Made by a program: the position numbers and the translations under genes. A stretch of 64,000 nucleotides of DNA from Streptomyces sp. B3I8 (GTDB lineage Bacteria > Actinomycetota > Actinomycetes > Streptomycetales > Streptomycetaceae), in the NCBI RefSeq assembly GCF_030816915.1, contig NZ_JAUSYN010000002.1:7391501-7455500 (forward strand). The letters run 5' to 3'. The notes beneath the pieces are model-generated. The model was not told the DNA's origin. It saw only the letters and a list, made by a program, of their open reading frames with translations, and made no database searches. Shown here piece after piece: positions 33,359 to 44,978 of the stretch. Numbering within the stretch: position 1 is the first letter of the stretch; the number at the start of each line of letters is the position of its first letter.

Positions 33359-34225
33359 GTGGGTATCCGCAAACTGGGCTACGTCGGGCTGAACGTCTCG
33401 GACGCCGAGGCCTGGACCGACCTGCTCGGGCGCACGCTGGGCATCGGAGTCACCCCGGCGAAGTCCGGCACACAGGAGATCGCACTCGCCGAACTGGACG
33501 AGTTCAAGTACCGGCTGGCCCTCTACCCGTCCACGGAGGACTCCCCACGGCACCTCGGCTGGATCGTCGACACCCCGCGCGAGCTGGACCGGCTCACCGG
33601 CCGGCTCACCGACTCGGGCCGCACCGTCCAGGACGGCTCGGCGCAGGAGACGGAACTGCGCGGGGCCACACTCCTGCGCTGGTTCACCGACCCCGTCGGC
33701 CACCGGGTGGAACTGGCGGTCGGCGAGGCCAAGGCACGCACCGGCGTCGCCCGGCCCGACGGTATGCCCGGCACCACCGGCCTCGGCCACTTCGTGCTGG
33801 CCAGTCCCCGGCTCGCCGAGCTGCGTGAACTCTACGAGTCCGTCCTGGAGTTCAGACTGACCGACTACCGTGCCCCCGGGCTGTACTTCCTCCGCTGCAA
33901 CGCGGCGCACCACAGCATCGCGCTCGCCGACGCCGACACGCCCTCGATCCACCACCTGGAGTTCGAGCACGGTTCGATCGACGACGTCGGGCGCGCGTAC
34001 GACCGCGCCAAGGCCAACGGCGCGCCCATCTCCATCAGCCTGGGCCGGCACATGAACGACAAGGCGATCTCGTTCTACGTGCGGAACCCCAGCGGTTTCC
34101 ACCTGGAGATCGGCTGCGGCGGGATAGAGGTGGGGGAGGACTGGGTTCCGCACGACTTCGGTGTCTCCGACGTCTGGGGACACCACCACACCCACGCCAA
34201 TCCGTTCGCCTCCCCGGCGTCATGA
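33359..34225 (+). CDS. Two-domain type I extradiol (catechol) dioxygenase
   Basis: 288 residues, two VOC modules as in BphC/HsaC. The iron ligands in the second module are His144 (GLGHFVL), His199 (IHHLEFE) and Glu250 (GFHLEIG). It opens a catechol ring next to the hydroxyls using Fe(II) and O2. The GTG at 33359 follows a GGAGGG inside the previous gene's end. The stop overlaps the SDR start by ATGA. Together with the hydrolase before it, this is the ring-cleavage core of the cluster. Confidence 0.92.
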   Translation: MGIRKLGYVGLNVSDAEAWTDLLGRTLGIGVTPAKSGTQEIALAELDEFKYRLALYPSTEDSPRHLGWIVDTPRELDRLTGRLTDSGRTVQDGSAQETELRGATLLRWFTDPVGHRVELAVGEAKARTGVARPDGMPGTTGLGHFVLASPRLAELRELYESVLEFRLTDYRAPGLYFLRCNAAHHSIALADADTPSIHHLEFEHGSIDDVGRAYDRAKANGAPISISLGRHMNDKAISFYVRNPSGFHLEIGCGGIEVGEDWVPHDFGVSDVWGHHHTHANPFASPAS

Positions 34226-35022
34226 CCGGCCCCGCCAACGGCCCTGCCGACGGCCCCGTCATCGGTCCCGCCCCCGGCCCCGACCTCTCCGGCCGCCGCG
34301 CGCTCGTCACGGGCGCGGCGAGCGGGATCGGCCGGGCCGTCGCGTTCCGGCTCGCGGAACTCGGCGCCCACGTCGTCGCCTGCGACATCGACGCCGAGGG
34401 AGCGGAGAGCACCGCCGGGCTGATCGGCGGCGAACCGCTCGTGCTCGACCTCAGCCGGACCACCGAACTGGCCGGGCCGGCTCTGGGCGCGGACATCCTG
34501 GTGAACAACGCCGGTGTCCAACATGTGGCGCCCGTCGAGGAGTTCGAGCCCGAACGGTTCTCCTTCATGCTGCGGCTGATGCTGGAGGCACCGTTCCTGC
34601 TCAGCCGCGCCGTGCTGCCCGGCATGTACGCGCGGGGCTGGGGACGGATCGTCCACATCTCCAGCGTCCACGGCCTGAGAGCCAGCGCCTACAAGTCCGC
34701 CTACGTCAGTGCCAAGCACGGTCTGCTCGGGCTGTCGAAGGTCATCGCGCTGGAGGGCGCCGCCAAGGGCGTCACCAGCAACTGCGTGTGCCCGGGTTAC
34801 GTGCGCACCCCCTTGGTGGAGAAGCAGTTGGCGGACCAGGCGGCCCTGCACGGACTGGACGCCGGACAGGTCCTCTCGGAGGTGCTGCTGACCCGGTCCG
34901 CGGTCAAGCGTCTGATCGAGCCCGAGGAGGTCGCCGACGCGGTGGCGTTCCTGTGCTCACCGCAGGCGGCGTCCTTCACGGGGTCCGAGCTGACGCTCGA
35001 CGGCGGGTGGAGCGCGTCCTGA
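34222..35022 (+). CDS. Short-chain dehydrogenase (3-hydroxybutyrate dehydrogenase-like)
   Basis: 266 residues, classical SDR. The nucleotide motif is TGAASGIG, preceded by a Pro/Gly-rich leader of about 20 residues. NNAGV, Ser in HISSVHG and the catalytic Tyr/Lys in YVSAKHG follow. The C-terminal FTGSELTLDGGWS is standard. The pattern resembles D-3-hydroxybutyrate dehydrogenases, but in this operon it may oxidise a side-chain secondary alcohol to a ketone. Coupled to the dioxygenase by a 4-bp overlap; last gene of operon 2. Confidence 0.88.
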   Translation: MTGPANGPADGPVIGPAPGPDLSGRRALVTGAASGIGRAVAFRLAELGAHVVACDIDAEGAESTAGLIGGEPLVLDLSRTTELAGPALGADILVNNAGVQHVAPVEEFEPERFSFMLRLMLEAPFLLSRAVLPGMYARGWGRIVHISSVHGLRASAYKSAYVSAKHGLLGLSKVIALEGAAKGVTSNCVCPGYVRTPLVEKQLADQAALHGLDAGQVLSEVLLTRSAVKRLIEPEEVADAVAFLCSPQAASFTGSELTLDGGWSAS

Positions 35023-35149
35023 CGGCCACGTGCCTCGGCCGGTGGGCCGCCACATGATGTGCGGTTCCGTGTCGGTGCACGTGTGCGTGGACGCCGGGTA
35101 CAAAGAGGGGGAACCCCTCGGTCACGTACGTCGTAGGTGGCCGGCACAT

Positions 35150-35653
35150 CACCTGGGGGCCGTCCTGCTCGCATCGTTCGCGAACTCTCCGATGGCCGAG
35201 AAGCGGCTCACCGGCCGGCGATCCACCTTCCCGCCCGTTCGGCCGCGCGGCCACCTGGAGTTGCGCGTGATCGACGCGCAGCCCGGCGGTGACGGCTGGA
35301 TCGTGCCCCTCGCGGTGACGGCCGCGCTGTTCGACGACCGCGAGGCCACCGAAACCGCCTGTCGAGCCGTTCGCCGAGCGCACGCCCGGTCGGCAGGCGC
35401 CCGAACAATTCCCTGTACGAGGTCGCGGCCCGCGACGGGCTCACCGATCCCGAGTTGCGTCGGGCGGCCGTCATCTGCGTCACCACCGCACTCGACGACC
35501 TGCCCCGGCTCGGCGCCAAGAACCTGGTCACGGACGCTGCGACCGAGTTCTCCTGGAGCGCCCCGTGTCGTGGGCCGCTGCCCCGCCGACGACATGCCGG
35601 TCACGCCGGGCGCCACCGGCCCCGGCCCGCTCAACGAGAAGAACGGCCGATGA
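35150..35653 (+). pseudogene. egtA: egtA (glutamate-cysteine ligase) C-terminal remnant
   Basis: Plus-strand frames carry the C-terminal part of EgtA, the ergothioneine-pathway gamma-glutamylcysteine ligase. HLELRVIDAQPGGDGWIVPL leads into AVTAALFDDREATE. After frameshifts, AVICVTTALDDLPRLGAKNL and GRCPADDMP follow. The N-terminal catalytic part is missing and no frame is continuous. Either ergothioneine synthesis is encoded elsewhere or this copy is a relic. Confidence 0.65.
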
Positions 35654-36453
35654 ACCGTTCTACCGACGCCACCTGCACCACAGCCGTGGGTGAGGTGTCC
35701 ACAGACGCCAAGACCCGGCGTGAGCGTGGCGCTCCTCACGCTCGTCACGGGTCCGCGAACGCACCCCCTTGCTGACCGGTTGCGCGGAAGGCCCCGAGCT
35801 GTCCACTCCGGTGTCACCGCTGATGTCCCCTCGGTGTGGGATCTCGCACATCGCCGACCAGGGCGAGCACTGGCTGCCGCGCGTCGTCGCAGGAGGCGAT
35901 ACGACCCGAGAGCGGCAGCCTGCACGACGCGTTCGAGCACCCGCGTTCCGAAAGAACCGGTCTGCCGTTGCTCGCCCCGGCCAGGCCCGCCGGTAGCGGC
36001 CGAGGTACGTGGGCGGGCTCCGGACGCGCTGCGGGAATCAGCGTTCGACGGGACACTGCCGACGAAGGCGGGATGCCTGAGCTCGATGGCCCGGGCTTCG
36101 CCTGCTCACGGAGGTCGAGTGGGAAATACCGCCTGACACGCGGCATGGCGTGGCGGGGGATCCCCTCTCTTGAGCAGGCAGTCATTGCCACCGGAGCTGG
36201 ACTGAGGTTCCACGTGACCGGGGCCTGGCCGACCTACCTGCCGCCAACCCGCCGCCCCGGTAAGGCAACGATGTCAGCGTTTCGTAAGAGCTCGGCCGGT
36301 GGGAAACCCTCCGGTCCTCCCTAGGGTGTTGCTCGCAGCCGATGCCCGAGCGTCACGGATCGCTGTGCATTTCTCGAACCGTCTTGTGCACCGCGACATC
36401 CAGGATGCACGACACGTATTCCAGGTAGGACTCAGCCCTCGAAGGAGAGAGTT
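35654..36453. other. Gap of ~800 bp with no recognisable gene
   Basis: Short frames on both strands show no family motif, and codon patterns change repeatedly. Part of 36250-36450 is less GC-rich than its surroundings. It probably holds the promoter of the aquaporin gene; GAAGGAG just before 36454 is its ribosome site. The rest looks like decayed coding sequence. Confidence 0.45.
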
Positions 36454-37158
36454 TTGCGTAAACCGGCAGCTGAATTCATCGGTGCGTTATTCCTGGTCTT
36501 CACCATTACCGCTGCGGTGTTGACCAAGGCCGCCCTCGCCCCCTTGGCGATCGGTGCGGCCCTCATGGTGATGGTGTACGCCGGAGGCCATGTCTCGGGT
36601 GCTCACTTCAACCCGGCTGTCACGCTCGGCGTCTTCGTGCGCGGACGCATCGGCGGAGCCGAGGCGATGGCCTATGTGGTGGCACAGGTAGCGGGTGGGA
36701 CAGGTGGAGGACTGCTCGGCCGCTGGGCCGTCGACCCGGATGAGGTCTCGGCCGTCTCCCTGTCCGGCCATCAACTCGCGGCGGCGCTCGTGGTGGAGGT
36801 ACTTCTCACCTTCATGCTCGTCTACGTGGTTCTCAACGTCGCCACCAGCAGTGACCACCCGCAGAACTCCTTCTACGGCCTGGCCATCGGTTTCACCGTC
36901 CTCGCGGGCGCGGTAGCGGTAGGGGGCATATCCGGCGGAGCCTTCAACCCGGCTGTGGCTGTGGGGGGTTCCGTGGCCGGCCTTTTCGCCTGGTCCTCCC
37001 TCTGGGTCTACCTCATCGCTCAGGGTGTCGGTGGTGCGCTCGCCGGTCTTGTCTTCCTCACGCTCAACCCGCATGAGCGTGCCGCGTCACGGACGGCGCC
37101 GGACACAGTGGTGCACGGTGTCGACGCGGTGGACACGGGAGCCACCGCTCAGACGTGA
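36454..37158 (+). CDS. Aquaporin/MIP-family channel
   Basis: 234 residues with six membrane segments and both half-pore NPA motifs (HFNPAVTLG and AFNPAVAVG). This is an AqpZ/GlpF-family water or small-solute channel. The TTG at 36454 follows GAAGGAGAGAG, a strong ribosome site, and gives MRKPAAEFIGALFL, the normal family start. katG begins 101 bp downstream on the same strand. Some family members pass hydrogen peroxide, so a shared role in peroxide entry and removal is possible but inferred from adjacency only. Confidence 0.9.
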   Translation: MRKPAAEFIGALFLVFTITAAVLTKAALAPLAIGAALMVMVYAGGHVSGAHFNPAVTLGVFVRGRIGGAEAMAYVVAQVAGGTGGGLLGRWAVDPDEVSAVSLSGHQLAAALVVEVLLTFMLVYVVLNVATSSDHPQNSFYGLAIGFTVLAGAVAVGGISGGAFNPAVAVGGSVAGLFAWSSLWVYLIAQGVGGALAGLVFLTLNPHERAASRTAPDTVVHGVDAVDTGATAQT

Positions 37159-37235
37159 GGTCCGCGGACCTCGAGCGGAGATCACGGGGCCTGTGTTCCG
37201 TCTGCTCCGTCGAAGCCCCCGCTCCAGCCTCCTGA

Positions 37236-39473
<2,238 letters not shown>

Positions 39474-39501
39474 ACCCACCGCACCGCACCGCCCACCAGG
39501 G

Positions 39502-39537
39502 CCGGCTCCGTCGCTTCCTCCGAGGTGACGGAGCCGG
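39502..39537 (+). terminator. Terminator after katG
   Basis: 11-bp arms CCGGCTCCGTC and GACGGAGCCGG with a 14-base loop, about 30 bp after the stop codon. Confidence 0.7.
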
Positions 39538-39611
39538 TGACCCGTGGCGGAGAACCGTGAAGTGCCGTTCTCCGCCTGGGCTGTGCTGTCCGGGCTGTGC
39601 CGTCCGCATGA

Positions 39612-39764
39612 GAATCCACGCGTACGGACTGTCCCTTCAAGGGCGACGCATCGTACTGGTCGCCGCCGGACGCGGCCGACCTCGCCCGGGCGTACCTCGG
39701 CCCGAAACCGGAGGCGGACGCGATCAAGGAGCATTTCTGCTTCTACGAGGTGCAGGTGTTCTGA
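39612..39764 (+). pseudogene. DUF427-family remnant
   Basis: A 50-codon frame open from a stop at 39609 reads TDCPFKGDASYWS and then EADAIKEHFCFYEVQVF. This matches the core of DUF427 proteins (CPxKGxAxYW), but the N-terminal half and a start codon are absent. The remaining 39765-40046 holds no recognisable gene. Confidence 0.55.
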
Positions 39765-40046
39765 GGAGTCGGTACGCCAGGGTGGGCGGGGCGCACCTGA
39801 CCTGCTCGGGGACTCACGAAAGGGTCCCGGCCGGTCCGCTGCCGCGTTCCCACCCATCTACCGAAGCGCTCGGACACGGGCGGCGACCGGGGCGAGCCGC
39901 CCACTGTACGACGCGATCTCCGTCGAGAACGGCGTACCGCTGCTGCGACCGCTGTCCGGCCCGGACGGCGCGCCGCGTGGCACCCGGCGGCAGCCCGAGC
40001 CCGCTCGGTCCGTGTTCATGCTGCGGCTGCGGCCTGGGGAGAGCCG

Positions 40047-41060
40047 TTATTTCCCGGCCGCGGCGGCGAGATCGAGGGCGATGTCGGTGATCATGTCCTC
40101 CTGGCCGCCGACCATGCCCCGCCGCCCCACCTCCACAAGGATCGCCCGGGTGTCGAGGCCGTAGCGGGACGCGGCGGCCTCGGCATGGCGCAGGAAACTG
40201 GAGTACACGCCGGCGTAGCCGAGACTGAGCGTCTCGCGGTCGACGCGGACCTCGCGGTCCTGCAAGGGGCGGACCACGTCGTCGGCGGCGTCCATGAGGG
40301 GGAACAGATCGCAGCCGTGCTCCCAGCCCATCAGGTCGGCCACGGCGACGAACGCCTCCAGCGGGCAGTTGCCCGCCCCCGCGCCCTGTCCCGCCAGGGA
40401 GGCGTCGACCCGGTACGCGCCCTCCTCGACGGCGACGACGCTGTTGGCGACGCCCAGCCCCAGATTGTGGTGGGCGTGGATGCCGACCTGGGTGGCGGGG
40501 TCGAGCACGTCGCGGTACGCGCGGAAGCGGTCGCGGACACCGTCCATGGTGAGCCGGCCGCCGGAGTCGGTGACATAGACGCACTGGGCCCCGTAGGACT
40601 CCATCAGCCGTGCCTGCCCGGCGAGTTCGGCCGGCTCGGCCATGTGGGACATCATCAGGAACCCCGACACGTCCATGCCCATCCCACGGGCCGCGGCGAT
40701 GTGCTGGGCGGAGATGTCCGCCTCGGTGCAGTGCGTGGCGATCCGCACCGACCGCACCCCCAGCCGGTGTGCCTGGCGCAGATCGCGCAGCGTGCCGATC
40801 CCGGGCAGCAGCAGGGTCGTCGGAACGGCCCGCGTGGTGACGTCGCAGACCGCCTCGATCCACTCCCAGTCGGTGTGCGCGCCCACGCCGTACGTGATCG
40901 AGGAACCGGAGAGCCCGTCGCCGTGCGCGATCTCGATCGCCGCGACACCGGCGGCGTCGAGGGCTGCCGCGATCTCCCGCGCCTGGGCGACGGTGTAGCG
41001 GTGTCGAACGGCGTGCATGCCGTCGCGGAGGGTCACGTCCTGGAGGTACAGACTGGTCAT
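40047..41060 (-). CDS. mhpE: 4-hydroxy-2-oxovalerate aldolase
   Basis: 337 residues of the DmpG/BphI/MhpE family. The N-terminal [14 protein letters not shown] holds the catalytic Arg, metal-binding Asp and general-base His; [16 protein letters not shown] supplies the two metal His residues. It splits 4-hydroxy-2-oxovalerate to pyruvate and acetaldehyde, with acetaldehyde channelled to the adjacent dehydrogenase. The start overlaps the dehydrogenase stop by ATGA, as expected for a complex. Last gene of the lower meta operon. Confidence 0.95.
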   Translation of the reverse strand: MTSLYLQDVTLRDGMHAVRHRYTVAQAREIAAALDAAGVAAIEIAHGDGLSGSSITYGVGAHTDWEWIEAVCDVTTRAVPTTLLLPGIGTLRDLRQAHRLGVRSVRIATHCTEADISAQHIAAARGMGMDVSGFLMMSHMAEPAELAGQARLMESYGAQCVYVTDSGGRLTMDGVRDRFRAYRDVLDPATQVGIHAHHNLGLGVANSVVAVEEGAYRVDASLAGQGAGAGNCPLEAFVAVADLMGWEHGCDLFPLMDAADDVVRPLQDREVRVDRETLSLGYAGVYSSFLRHAEAAASRYGLDTRAILVEVGRRGMVGGQEDMITDIALDLAAAAGK

Positions 41061-42007
41061 CAGCGGGCTTCCTTGTCCGCGCGGTGGGTGGCGATGCGTT
41101 CGGCGGTGCGCAGGGCCGCGGAGGTCATGATGTCCAGGTTTCCGGCGTAGGCGGGGAGGTAGTGCGCCGCTCCCTCGACCTCCAGGAAGACGGACACCTT
41201 CGTGGGCGTGTCGTCCATACCGTCCGGCAGGAGCGACCGCAGCGGGTCGTCCCCGGCGACGGACCCGAACTGCACCTTCTGCTTGAGCCGGTAGCCGGGA
41301 ACGTAGGCCTGGACCGTGCCGACCATCGCCTCGACCGACGCCGTGATCGCCTCCGTGTCGGCGGCCGACACGAGGCAGTGGACGGTGTCCCGCATGATCA
41401 GCGGCGGCTCCGCCGGATTGAGGACGATGATCGCCTTGCCCCGGGCGGCGCCTGCGACCTCCTGGATGGCGGCGGACGTGGTCTCGGTGAACTCGTCGAT
41501 GTTGGCCCGGGTGCCGGGGCCGGCGGAGCGGGAGGAGATCGACGCGACGATCTCGCCGTAGTGCACGGGGGTGACCGCTCCGACGGCGGCCACGATCGGA
41601 ATCGTGGCCTGGCCCCCGCAGGTGACCATGTTGACGTTGTCCGCGTCGAGATGCTCGTCCAGGTTGACCGGCGGCACCACGTACGGGCCCACCGCCGCCG
41701 GCGTGAGGTCGACGACCGTCCGGCCCCTGCCCCGCAGCACCGCGTCATGGCGGCGGTGGGCTCCCGCCGAGGTCGCGTCGAAGACGTACTGCACGTCGGC
41801 GAACTCGTCCATGCCGAGCAGACCGTCGAGCCCCTCATGTGTGGTGGCCACCTTGAGCCGACGCGCCCGGGCCAGCCCGTCGGAGTCCGGGTCGATGCCG
41901 GCCATCGCGGCGATCTCCAGCTGCTCCGACAGCCGCAGGATCTTGATCATCAGATCGGTGCCTATGTTGCCCGATCCGAGGACGGCCACCTTGACGCGGT
42001 CACTCAT
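41060..42007 (-). CDS. mhpF: Acetaldehyde dehydrogenase (acylating)
   Basis: 315 residues of the DmpF/BphJ/MhpF family. NAD motif [13 protein letters not shown], catalytic Cys in [11 protein letters not shown], and conserved DATSAGAH and [15 protein letters not shown]. It converts acetaldehyde, NAD+ and CoA to acetyl-CoA, in complex with the aldolase. The ATG at 42007 lies 8 bp inside the hydratase gene's end. Residues of the expected active site are intact. Confidence 0.95.
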   Translation of the reverse strand: MSDRVKVAVLGSGNIGTDLMIKILRLSEQLEIAAMAGIDPDSDGLARARRLKVATTHEGLDGLLGMDEFADVQYVFDATSAGAHRRHDAVLRGRGRTVVDLTPAAVGPYVVPPVNLDEHLDADNVNMVTCGGQATIPIVAAVGAVTPVHYGEIVASISSRSAGPGTRANIDEFTETTSAAIQEVAGAARGKAIIVLNPAEPPLIMRDTVHCLVSAADTEAITASVEAMVGTVQAYVPGYRLKQKVQFGSVAGDDPLRSLLPDGMDDTPTKVSVFLEVEGAAHYLPAYAGNLDIMTSAALRTAERIATHRADKEAR

Positions 42008-42866
42008 CTGCCGCTCCTTCGCCGGTGGAGTCGTCCGCAAAGTCGTCCGCAAAGTCGTCGGCGGAGCGAGGGGCGAAGCCGACCCGCACCGAGCCCAGGC
42101 CGGAGACGGAGGCGTCGAACGTGTCCCCCGGTGCGGCGGGGGCCATCGGCCCCAGTGCCCCGGTCAGCACGATGTCGCCCGCGCGGAGCGGATCGCCGAG
42201 GCGGGCGAGGGTGCGGGCCAGCCACACGGCGGCCTCCAGCGGACTTCCCAGGCAGTCGGCGCCGGTGCCCTCGGAGACCACGTCGCCGTTCCGGGACATG
42301 GTCATCCGCACCGTGCGCAGATCGACCTCGTCGACGGGCACACGTGCGTCCCCGAGCACGAAGAGTCCCGAGGACGCGTTGTCCGCGACGGTGTCCATGA
42401 GGGAGATGTCCCAGCCCGCGATACGGCTGTCCACGATTTCCAGGGCGGGTACGGCGAACCCGGTGGCCGCCACCACGTCCTCGACCGTGCACCGCTCGTC
42501 CGACAGGCCGGCGGCCAGGATCAGTGCCACCTCCGCCTCCACCTTCGGCTGGAGCAGCCGTCCCGGGGGCACCTCGCCGCCCTGGTCCACCGCCATGTCG
42601 GAGAGCAGGGCTCCGTAGTCGGGCTGGTCGACGCCGAGTTGGCGCTGTACGGCGCTCGAGGTCAGCCCGATCTTCCGGCCCACCAGCCGACTGCCGGCCG
42701 AGAGCGCCCGCTCGGTGTTGAGGCGCTGGACCGCGTAGGCGGCGTCGATGTCGCCGGGGGCGAGCAGGTCGCGGACGGGGGGACTGGGGTGCCCGCTCCT
42801 GGCGGCGGCCGCCAGGAGATCGGCGACGTAGCGGACGGGGACGGGGATGTCGGCCACTTCGGTCAC
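42000..42866 (-). CDS. mhpD: 2-hydroxypenta-2,4-dienoate (2-oxopent-4-enoate) hydratase
   Basis: About 288 residues of the MhpD/DmpE/BphH family. [33 protein letters not shown] and [18 protein letters not shown] are the family signature blocks holding the metal-binding Glu residues. It adds water to the dienoate released by the C-C hydrolase, giving 4-hydroxy-2-oxovalerate for the aldolase. I chose GTG 42866 because it gives the usual N-terminus. The C-terminus has an unusual acidic tail containing FADDFADDS from a 12-bp duplication. Confidence 0.92.
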   Translation of the reverse strand: MTEVADIPVPVRYVADLLAAAARSGHPSPPVRDLLAPGDIDAAYAVQRLNTERALSAGSRLVGRKIGLTSSAVQRQLGVDQPDYGALLSDMAVDQGGEVPPGRLLQPKVEAEVALILAAGLSDERCTVEDVVAATGFAVPALEIVDSRIAGWDISLMDTVADNASSGLFVLGDARVPVDEVDLRTVRMTMSRNGDVVSEGTGADCLGSPLEAAVWLARTLARLGDPLRAGDIVLTGALGPMAPAAPGDTFDASVSGLGSVRVGFAPRSADDFADDFADDSTGEGAADE

Positions 42867-42961
42867 GGCAGGGGTTCTCCCGGAGGATGGACGAGCGCCC
42901 CGGACAGGGGCGAGCGCCTCAGATATAGAGGGCTCCACGGTCCTGTGCCAAAGTTCGTTCC

Positions 42962-43750
42962 ATGTCACGGAACAGCGCGGGCGGCAACATGCTCGACAAG
43001 GCGGACAGAATCCTCCATGTGTTCCAGCGTGCGGGAGGGGAGTTCCGGCTCACGGAACTCTCCGCCATGTCGGGCCTGTCGAAGACCACGACCTTCCGCC
43101 TCGTCGGAGAGCTGGTCCGGCTCGGTTTCCTGGAGCGGGCGGGGGAGCGGTACCGACTCGGAAACCGGCTGTTCGAACTCGGCTCGCTGGTGCCCCGGAG
43201 GCTGGACCTGCGGGAAGCGGCGCTGCCCTTCCTCCAGGACCTGTTCGAGGGCACGCGCCGGACCGTGCACCTGGGGGTGCGCGACGGCACGGACGTCGTC
43301 TACCTGGAGCGCATGCACGGGCACGACACGCTCGCCCTGCCCTCACGCATCGGCGGCCGGCTCCCCCTGACCTGTACCGCGATCGGCAAAGCACTGCTGG
43401 CTTTCTCCGCGTCGGAGCTCGTGGAGGAGGTCCTCGCTGCGCCGCTGCCCCGGCTCGCGCCCCGTTCGGTCACGGACCCGGTGCGCCTCCGCACCGAACT
43501 CGAACAGACCCAGATCTCGGGTCTCGCCTACGAGGAGCAGGAGGCGGCGCCGGGTGTGTGCTGCATCGCGGCCCCCGTGTTCGCCGGCGCCACAGCCGTG
43601 GCGGCCCTGTCCGTCGCCGTCCCCCGGGAGCACTACAGACCCGCGCACCTCGCACCGGCCGTACGGACGGCGGCCCTCGGTCTGTCCCGTGTTCTCAAGG
43701 GCGGTACCGACTTCGCGATCTCGCTCAGCGGCCACCGTCCGGCGCTGTAG
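42962..43750 (+). CDS. IclR-family regulator of the lower meta operon
   Basis: 262 residues. An N-terminal winged helix (FRLTELSAMSGLSKTTTFRL) and an IclR effector domain with RIGGRLPLTCTAIGKALLAF. IclR proteins such as MhpR and PcaR commonly control aromatic degradation. It is divergent from the hydratase gene with under 100 bp between them, so it probably governs that operon. Whether it also binds the 21-bp operators at 21574 and 32495 is open: I see no exact copy of those in its own promoter. Confidence 0.9.
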   Translation: MSRNSAGGNMLDKADRILHVFQRAGGEFRLTELSAMSGLSKTTTFRLVGELVRLGFLERAGERYRLGNRLFELGSLVPRRLDLREAALPFLQDLFEGTRRTVHLGVRDGTDVVYLERMHGHDTLALPSRIGGRLPLTCTAIGKALLAFSASELVEEVLAAPLPRLAPRSVTDPVRLRTELEQTQISGLAYEEQEAAPGVCCIAAPVFAGATAVAALSVAVPREHYRPAHLAPAVRTAALGLSRVLKGGTDFAISLSGHRPAL

Positions 43751-43773
43751 TGAGCGATTCGTTCAAGGGATGG

Positions 43774-43801
43774 CCGCGGGTGCGCATCCGCACACCCGCG
43801 G
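43774..43801. terminator. Bidirectional terminator between iclR and tetR
   Basis: CCGCGGGTG and CACCCGCGG (43774-43782 and 43793-43801) form a stem between convergent genes. Confidence 0.65.
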
Positions 43802-43802
43802 G

Positions 43803-44459
43803 TCACGCCGACGCCGCCGGTCGCCGGCCCATCCGGTGCAGGACTCCGCTGGTCGCCAGGGACGCCACGTCGTCCGCGTACCGGTCCAGGTCGTCCGGCC
43901 ATACGGACGCCGACTGCAGCAGGAGCAGGGAGACGGCGCCGTGCAGACAGGCGCAGACGGCGCGGGTCAGCGCCGTCACCTCGTTGTCCGGCACACCGTC
44001 GTCCCCCGCCGTCCTCCGCACCGCCTGCCGCAGGTTGCGGAAGCAGGCGTCCGCCACCTGCGCCGTGGCCTCCGTCGCCGGTCCCGAGGCGACGAGGCGG
44101 TAGCGGAGCGGGTGGTCGAGGCCAAACCTGATGTAGGCGACGCAGCGGTTCCTCAGATCGGTGACGGGGTCCGTGGCGGCCGAGCCGGCATCCGCCATGT
44201 ATGCGTCGAGCCGGTCCCAGACCCTGAGGCAGACGGTGCTCAACAGGGCCGAGCGGTCGGCGAAATGGAGGTACACGGCGGGGTTGCTGACGCCCACCCG
44301 CCGCGCCACGGCGCGGATGGTGACGGCGTCCTCCCCCGAGGTGTCGAGCAGATCCTCCGCGGCGTCGAGGAGCTCCTCGTACAGCCGGCCTCCCTCGCCG
44401 CGCCGGGCCCGTGGACGGCGCCGTGGGCGAGGGGCGCCGGAGTCACCGGATCCGGTCAT
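43803..44459 (-). CDS. TetR-family regulator, coupled to a PaaI thioesterase
   Basis: 218 residues after an Arg-rich start. The helix-turn-helix is DAVTIRAVARRVGVSNPAVY followed by LHFADRSALL. The ligand domain matches the TetR_C group with FGLDHPLRYRLVAS. ATG 44459 overlaps the thioesterase stop (ATGA), so the two form one operon. The 29-bp inverted repeat at 44879-44907 in front of the operon is the probable operator. Effector unknown; a CoA thioester or aromatic acid is plausible given the partner. Confidence 0.87.
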   Translation of the reverse strand: MTGSGDSGAPRPRRRPRARRGEGGRLYEELLDAAEDLLDTSGEDAVTIRAVARRVGVSNPAVYLHFADRSALLSTVCLRVWDRLDAYMADAGSAATDPVTDLRNRCVAYIRFGLDHPLRYRLVASGPATEATAQVADACFRNLRQAVRRTAGDDGVPDNEVTALTRAVCACLHGAVSLLLLQSASVWPDDLDRYADDVASLATSGVLHRMGRRPAASA

Positions 44460-44863
44460 CGGGGCCTCTTGAGAGCGACGAGCTGAGTGACACGCGTGCA
44501 CAGACGTTTCTGGTCGTCGTGGATGTCCACTTCGATCGTCACGGTCGATCTGCCGACGTGCAGGGGGCGTGACATCGCGAACGCCGCGGCTCCCAGCACC
44601 GGGCGGAGAAAGTGCGTGCTGGACTCCATGGTCGCCGGGACCGGGACCGCACCCTCCCCGCCGTTGAGCGCCGCGCAGACCGCGGCGGCCACATCGGCCA
44701 GTCCCATCAGCGCTCCGCCGTGCATCGCCCCGCCGCCGGTCGACAGGGCGACGGCGTGAGGGAGACGTGCCTCGACCGACCCGGCCTTAAGTCTTCCGAA
44801 TTCGACTCCCAGGGTCTTGGCGTACGGCGCCAGCGCGTAGATGTCGGCCGCGGTGATGGGCAT
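44456..44863 (-). CDS. PaaI-type hotdog thioesterase
   Basis: 135 residues. Hotdog-fold signature GGGAMHGGALMGLADVAAAV, with the catalytic acidic residue in GLAD, and STHFLRPVLGAAAFAMSRPL. Such enzymes hydrolyse acyl-CoA or phenylacetyl-CoA-type thioesters and can free CoA trapped in dead-end intermediates. The ATG follows GGAGGC. It is translationally coupled to a TetR gene and lies near the aromatic-degradation operon. Confidence 0.87.
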   Translation of the reverse strand: MPITAADIYALAPYAKTLGVEFGRLKAGSVEARLPHAVALSTGGGAMHGGALMGLADVAAAVCAALNGGEGAVPVPATMESSTHFLRPVLGAAAFAMSRPLHVGRSTVTIEVDIHDDQKRLCTRVTQLVALKRPR

Positions 44864-44878
44864 GGGGAAGCCTCCTGA

Positions 44879-44907
44879 CTTGACTGCGTTAAGTTAACAG
44901 CATCAAG
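44879..44907. promoter_or_regulatory. Operator in front of the thioesterase-tetR operon
   Basis: An inverted repeat with outer arms CTTGA/TCAAG and inner arms GTTAA/TTAAC around a central G, 29 bp in all. It lies immediately upstream of the ribosome site. Confidence 0.6.
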
Positions 44908-44978
44908 TCATTCGGGTCACCCCTTCGGGTCACCTCTTCGGGCGCCGCCGGGGTGTGCGGTGCCGGCCGGGACGTCGA

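Noticed and set aside
41084..42400. Plus-strand frame over the acetaldehyde dehydrogenase and hydratase genes
   Set aside because: Shadow of two well-conserved minus-strand enzymes.
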